Assembly: GCA_964438715.1 (NCBI GenBank) | Contig: CAYTLQ010000107.1 | Span: 1 to 8,453, forward strand | Direction of reading: 5' to 3' | Origin: CAYTLQ01 sp964438715 | GTDB taxonomy: Bacteria > Bacteroidota > Ignavibacteria > Ignavibacteriales > Ignavibacteriaceae | Length of the DNA stretch: 8,453 nucleotides | Shown: positions 7,247-8,453 of the stretch, in pieces | Numbering within the stretch: position 1 is the stretch's first letter | Layout of the letters: each line of letters starts with the position of its first letter | Translations under genes and position numbers: made by a program | The notes under the pieces: generated by a model | The model's database searches: none | Told to the model about the DNA's origin: nothing | Seen by the model: only the letters and a program-made list of their open reading frames with translations

Positions 7247-7960
7247 CTTTCCATTAAGTGAGTCATTCAATTCACAAAATGCATCTATAACCCTGTTTCT
7301 CATTTGATTGGAGAAACGATTGTACTTCATCATATCATCAAATAATTGTCTTGTATCGGCATTGGCTCGGGTTACTATATCGAGAAGATCAAAATATCCT
7401 TTTGTGCCTGCACCGGTCTTGGGAAGCGGAAGATTTCCCAATCCTCTTCCAATGAATTGTGTAAGACAAAGTGTCCATGCCATACGGCGGTCATGTTCCT
7501 CAGCCTGCATTTCTGTTACAACCATTTCTTTTCGTAAAAATAGTTCTTTTAATCTGAGATAAACATTACCTCTCTCCGCAGGAGGAACCATAACACAATG
7601 TTTGCCGACAACCGAATCAGCGGCGCTCTCAGGTCCGAAAAGTGGATGTGTCCCGATAATTTCATTCTCAGGAAAATATTTACTGAGAATACCCAATGGG
7701 TACTCCTTAACACTGCACACATCGGCAATTGCGACTTCTTTGCTGAGAAACCGGTTAAATGACTTGCAGGTTTCTTCGATAGCAGAAATTGGTACGGAAA
7801 GAATTATTAAGTCAAACTTATTGTACATCTCTGGAGATGAAACCACCAGTTCGTCGGGCAAAACTTTTTTAATGTCAACCACCTTGATTGATAGGTCTTT
7901 ATGAAAATGCTTGTAGAATAATTGCCCGAATCTGCCATATCCTATTAATATCGCTGTCAT
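7241..7960 (-). CDS. tyrA: Prephenate/arogenate dehydrogenase family protein (TyrA-type)
   Basis: This 239-residue NAD(P)-dependent dehydrogenase probably oxidatively decarboxylates prephenate or arogenate in tyrosine biosynthesis, in the cytoplasm. Seen directly: the Rossmann dinucleotide loop GYGRFG at residues 7-12, LSVP at 54-57, DVCSVK at 80-85, the substrate-site signature GTHPLFGPES at 103-112, and EEHDRRMAWTLCLTQFIG at 154-171, equivalent to the conserved EEHDR.MA helix. The protein is compact, ending soon after the dimerisation helices. It has no chorismate mutase or ACT regulatory domain, so allosteric control by tyrosine through ACT is unlikely. The combination GxGxFGQ, SVKEYP and THPLFGPES recalls arogenate-type (plant-like) TyrA proteins, but substrate and cofactor choice cannot be settled here. 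No Shine-Dalgarno is evident before the ATG. The gene is convergent with the murein operon and lies 77 bp behind the DUF1697 gene. Confidence 0.87.
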   Translation of the reverse strand: MTAILIGYGRFGQLFYKHFHKDLSIKVVDIKKVLPDELVVSSPEMYNKFDLIILSVPISAIEETCKSFNRFLSKEVAIADVCSVKEYPLGILSKYFPENEIIGTHPLFGPESAADSVVGKHCVMVPPAERGNVYLRLKELFLRKEMVVTEMQAEEHDRRMAWTLCLTQFIGRGLGNLPLPKTGAGTKGYFDLLDIVTRANADTRQLFDDMMKYNRFSNQMRNRVIDAFCELNDSLNGKL

Positions 7961-8037
7961 ATTTTGTTTACTGAGTTACTGTAAAATTTCTTGTAACACT
8001 AAAAAGTTTTGAAGTCTGGGATTAAATATTTATGCTG

Positions 8038-8453
8038 TTATTTGACATCTCTTGCAAGCGCCATATCGCGTAATTTTACCATTGTATTATAATTTCGTGT
8101 TGTTGCAACCACCTTTAATTTTCGCTCAAAATAATTATTATTAATTTTTGAATCGCTGTAGCGGGCTGCATATAAGGTATAAATGACTTTATGATTGAGA
8201 ATTACTTTATCAGGAGAATAATCGACTGCAAAAAAAGAATCAATTTTTTGCTTAAGTGGCAAAGATTTAAGAAGGGTAAAATACAATTTATCGGTATTTC
8301 CCGTACCGAAAGGATTATTGGCGATTATTATTTCAATTTCATTTGGTGTTTTTGCAATAACTTCTATATCACCACCAAACTTACTTGCAATAATATTATG
8401 AATACGCTCCTCTGCTTCCGAAGAACTTAGTGCTGTCGAAGCAATTACATTAC
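8038..8453 (-). CDS. DUF1697 family protein, C-terminal part (5' end outside window)
   Basis: The minus-strand frame is open from the right edge of the window to the TAA at 8038-8040, giving 137 full codons. The true start lies beyond 8453, so a start at the TTG near 8286 would be an artefact of truncation. The visible protein begins with the remains of a GNVI motif. It continues with EAEERIHNIIASKFG, a NNPFG motif, KVIYTLYAARYSDSKINNN and the C-terminal TTRNYNTMVKLRDMA. These match the order of conserved elements in DUF1697 proteins (SGNV, NPF, IYL.Y, TRNWNTV.KL). The family is usually about 170-180 residues, so about 40 N-terminal residues are missing. The biochemical function of the family is not established. 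It is in the same orientation as the tyrA-type gene, 77 bp upstream of it, and might be co-transcribed. Confidence 0.85.
   Translation of the reverse strand, partial: NVIASTALSSSEAEERIHNIIASKFGGDIEVIAKTPNEIEIIIANNPFGTGNTDKLYFTLLKSLPLKQKIDSFFAVDYSPDKVILNHKVIYTLYAARYSDSKINNNYFERKLKVVATTRNYNTMVKLRDMALARDVK

Noticed and set aside
8191..8430. Plus-strand open frame of 79 codons
   Set aside because: It lies opposite the DUF1697 coding region, whose conserved motifs are clear. The product is a low-complexity shadow.

Overview
The window looks like chromosomal DNA from a Gram-negative bacterium of the Bacteroidota/Chlorobiota/Ignavibacteria neighbourhood. This is inferred from gene content: an AmpG-type muropeptide permease, an N-acetylglucosamine kinase of the BadF/BadG family, and a glycoside hydrolase family 3 (GH3) protein fused to a serine hydrolase. 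The base composition is AT-rich, and Shine-Dalgarno sites are visible before some genes but not others. The lineage is a judgement from protein style, not from a database search.

Positions 54-7246 (+ strand) hold five closely packed genes that read as one operon. They are a 65-residue single-pass membrane protein (unknown function), a GlcNAc/MurNAc-type kinase, an AmpG-like MFS permease, a two-domain GH3 (NagZ-type) plus beta-lactamase-fold serine hydrolase (AmiE/AmpH-like), and a second, single-domain GH3. Gaps shrink along the run: 65, 35 and 11 nt, then a 4-nt ATGA overlap. Together these make a peptidoglycan (murein) recycling cassette. Exported hydrolase domains would trim muropeptides to GlcNAc, MurNAc and peptide, the permease would bring in disaccharide-type fragments, a second GH3 without a signal peptide would finish the glycosidic cleavage inside the cell, and the kinase would feed amino sugar into central metabolism.

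The most instructive detail is at 2690-2822. The fusion gene has no ATG, GTG or TTG before a poorly placed TTG at 2823. However, its frame is open back to the stop at 2691-2693, and those extra codons encode a basic start plus a hydrophobic segment, the signal peptide or anchor such an enzyme would need. The best start is an ATT at 2700 behind a GAGG Shine-Dalgarno, which gives 967 residues.

Positions 7241-8453 are on the minus strand and functionally unrelated. They hold a compact TyrA-type prephenate/arogenate dehydrogenase, which overlaps the end of the second GH3 gene tail to tail by 6 bp, and behind it the C-terminal part of a DUF1697-family protein that runs off the right edge. No RNA genes, CRISPR arrays, insertion sequences or convincing terminators were seen, and no stretch over 300 bases lacks a gene. 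I did not find evidence for a wholly new biological system. The cassette is a variation on known murein recycling.
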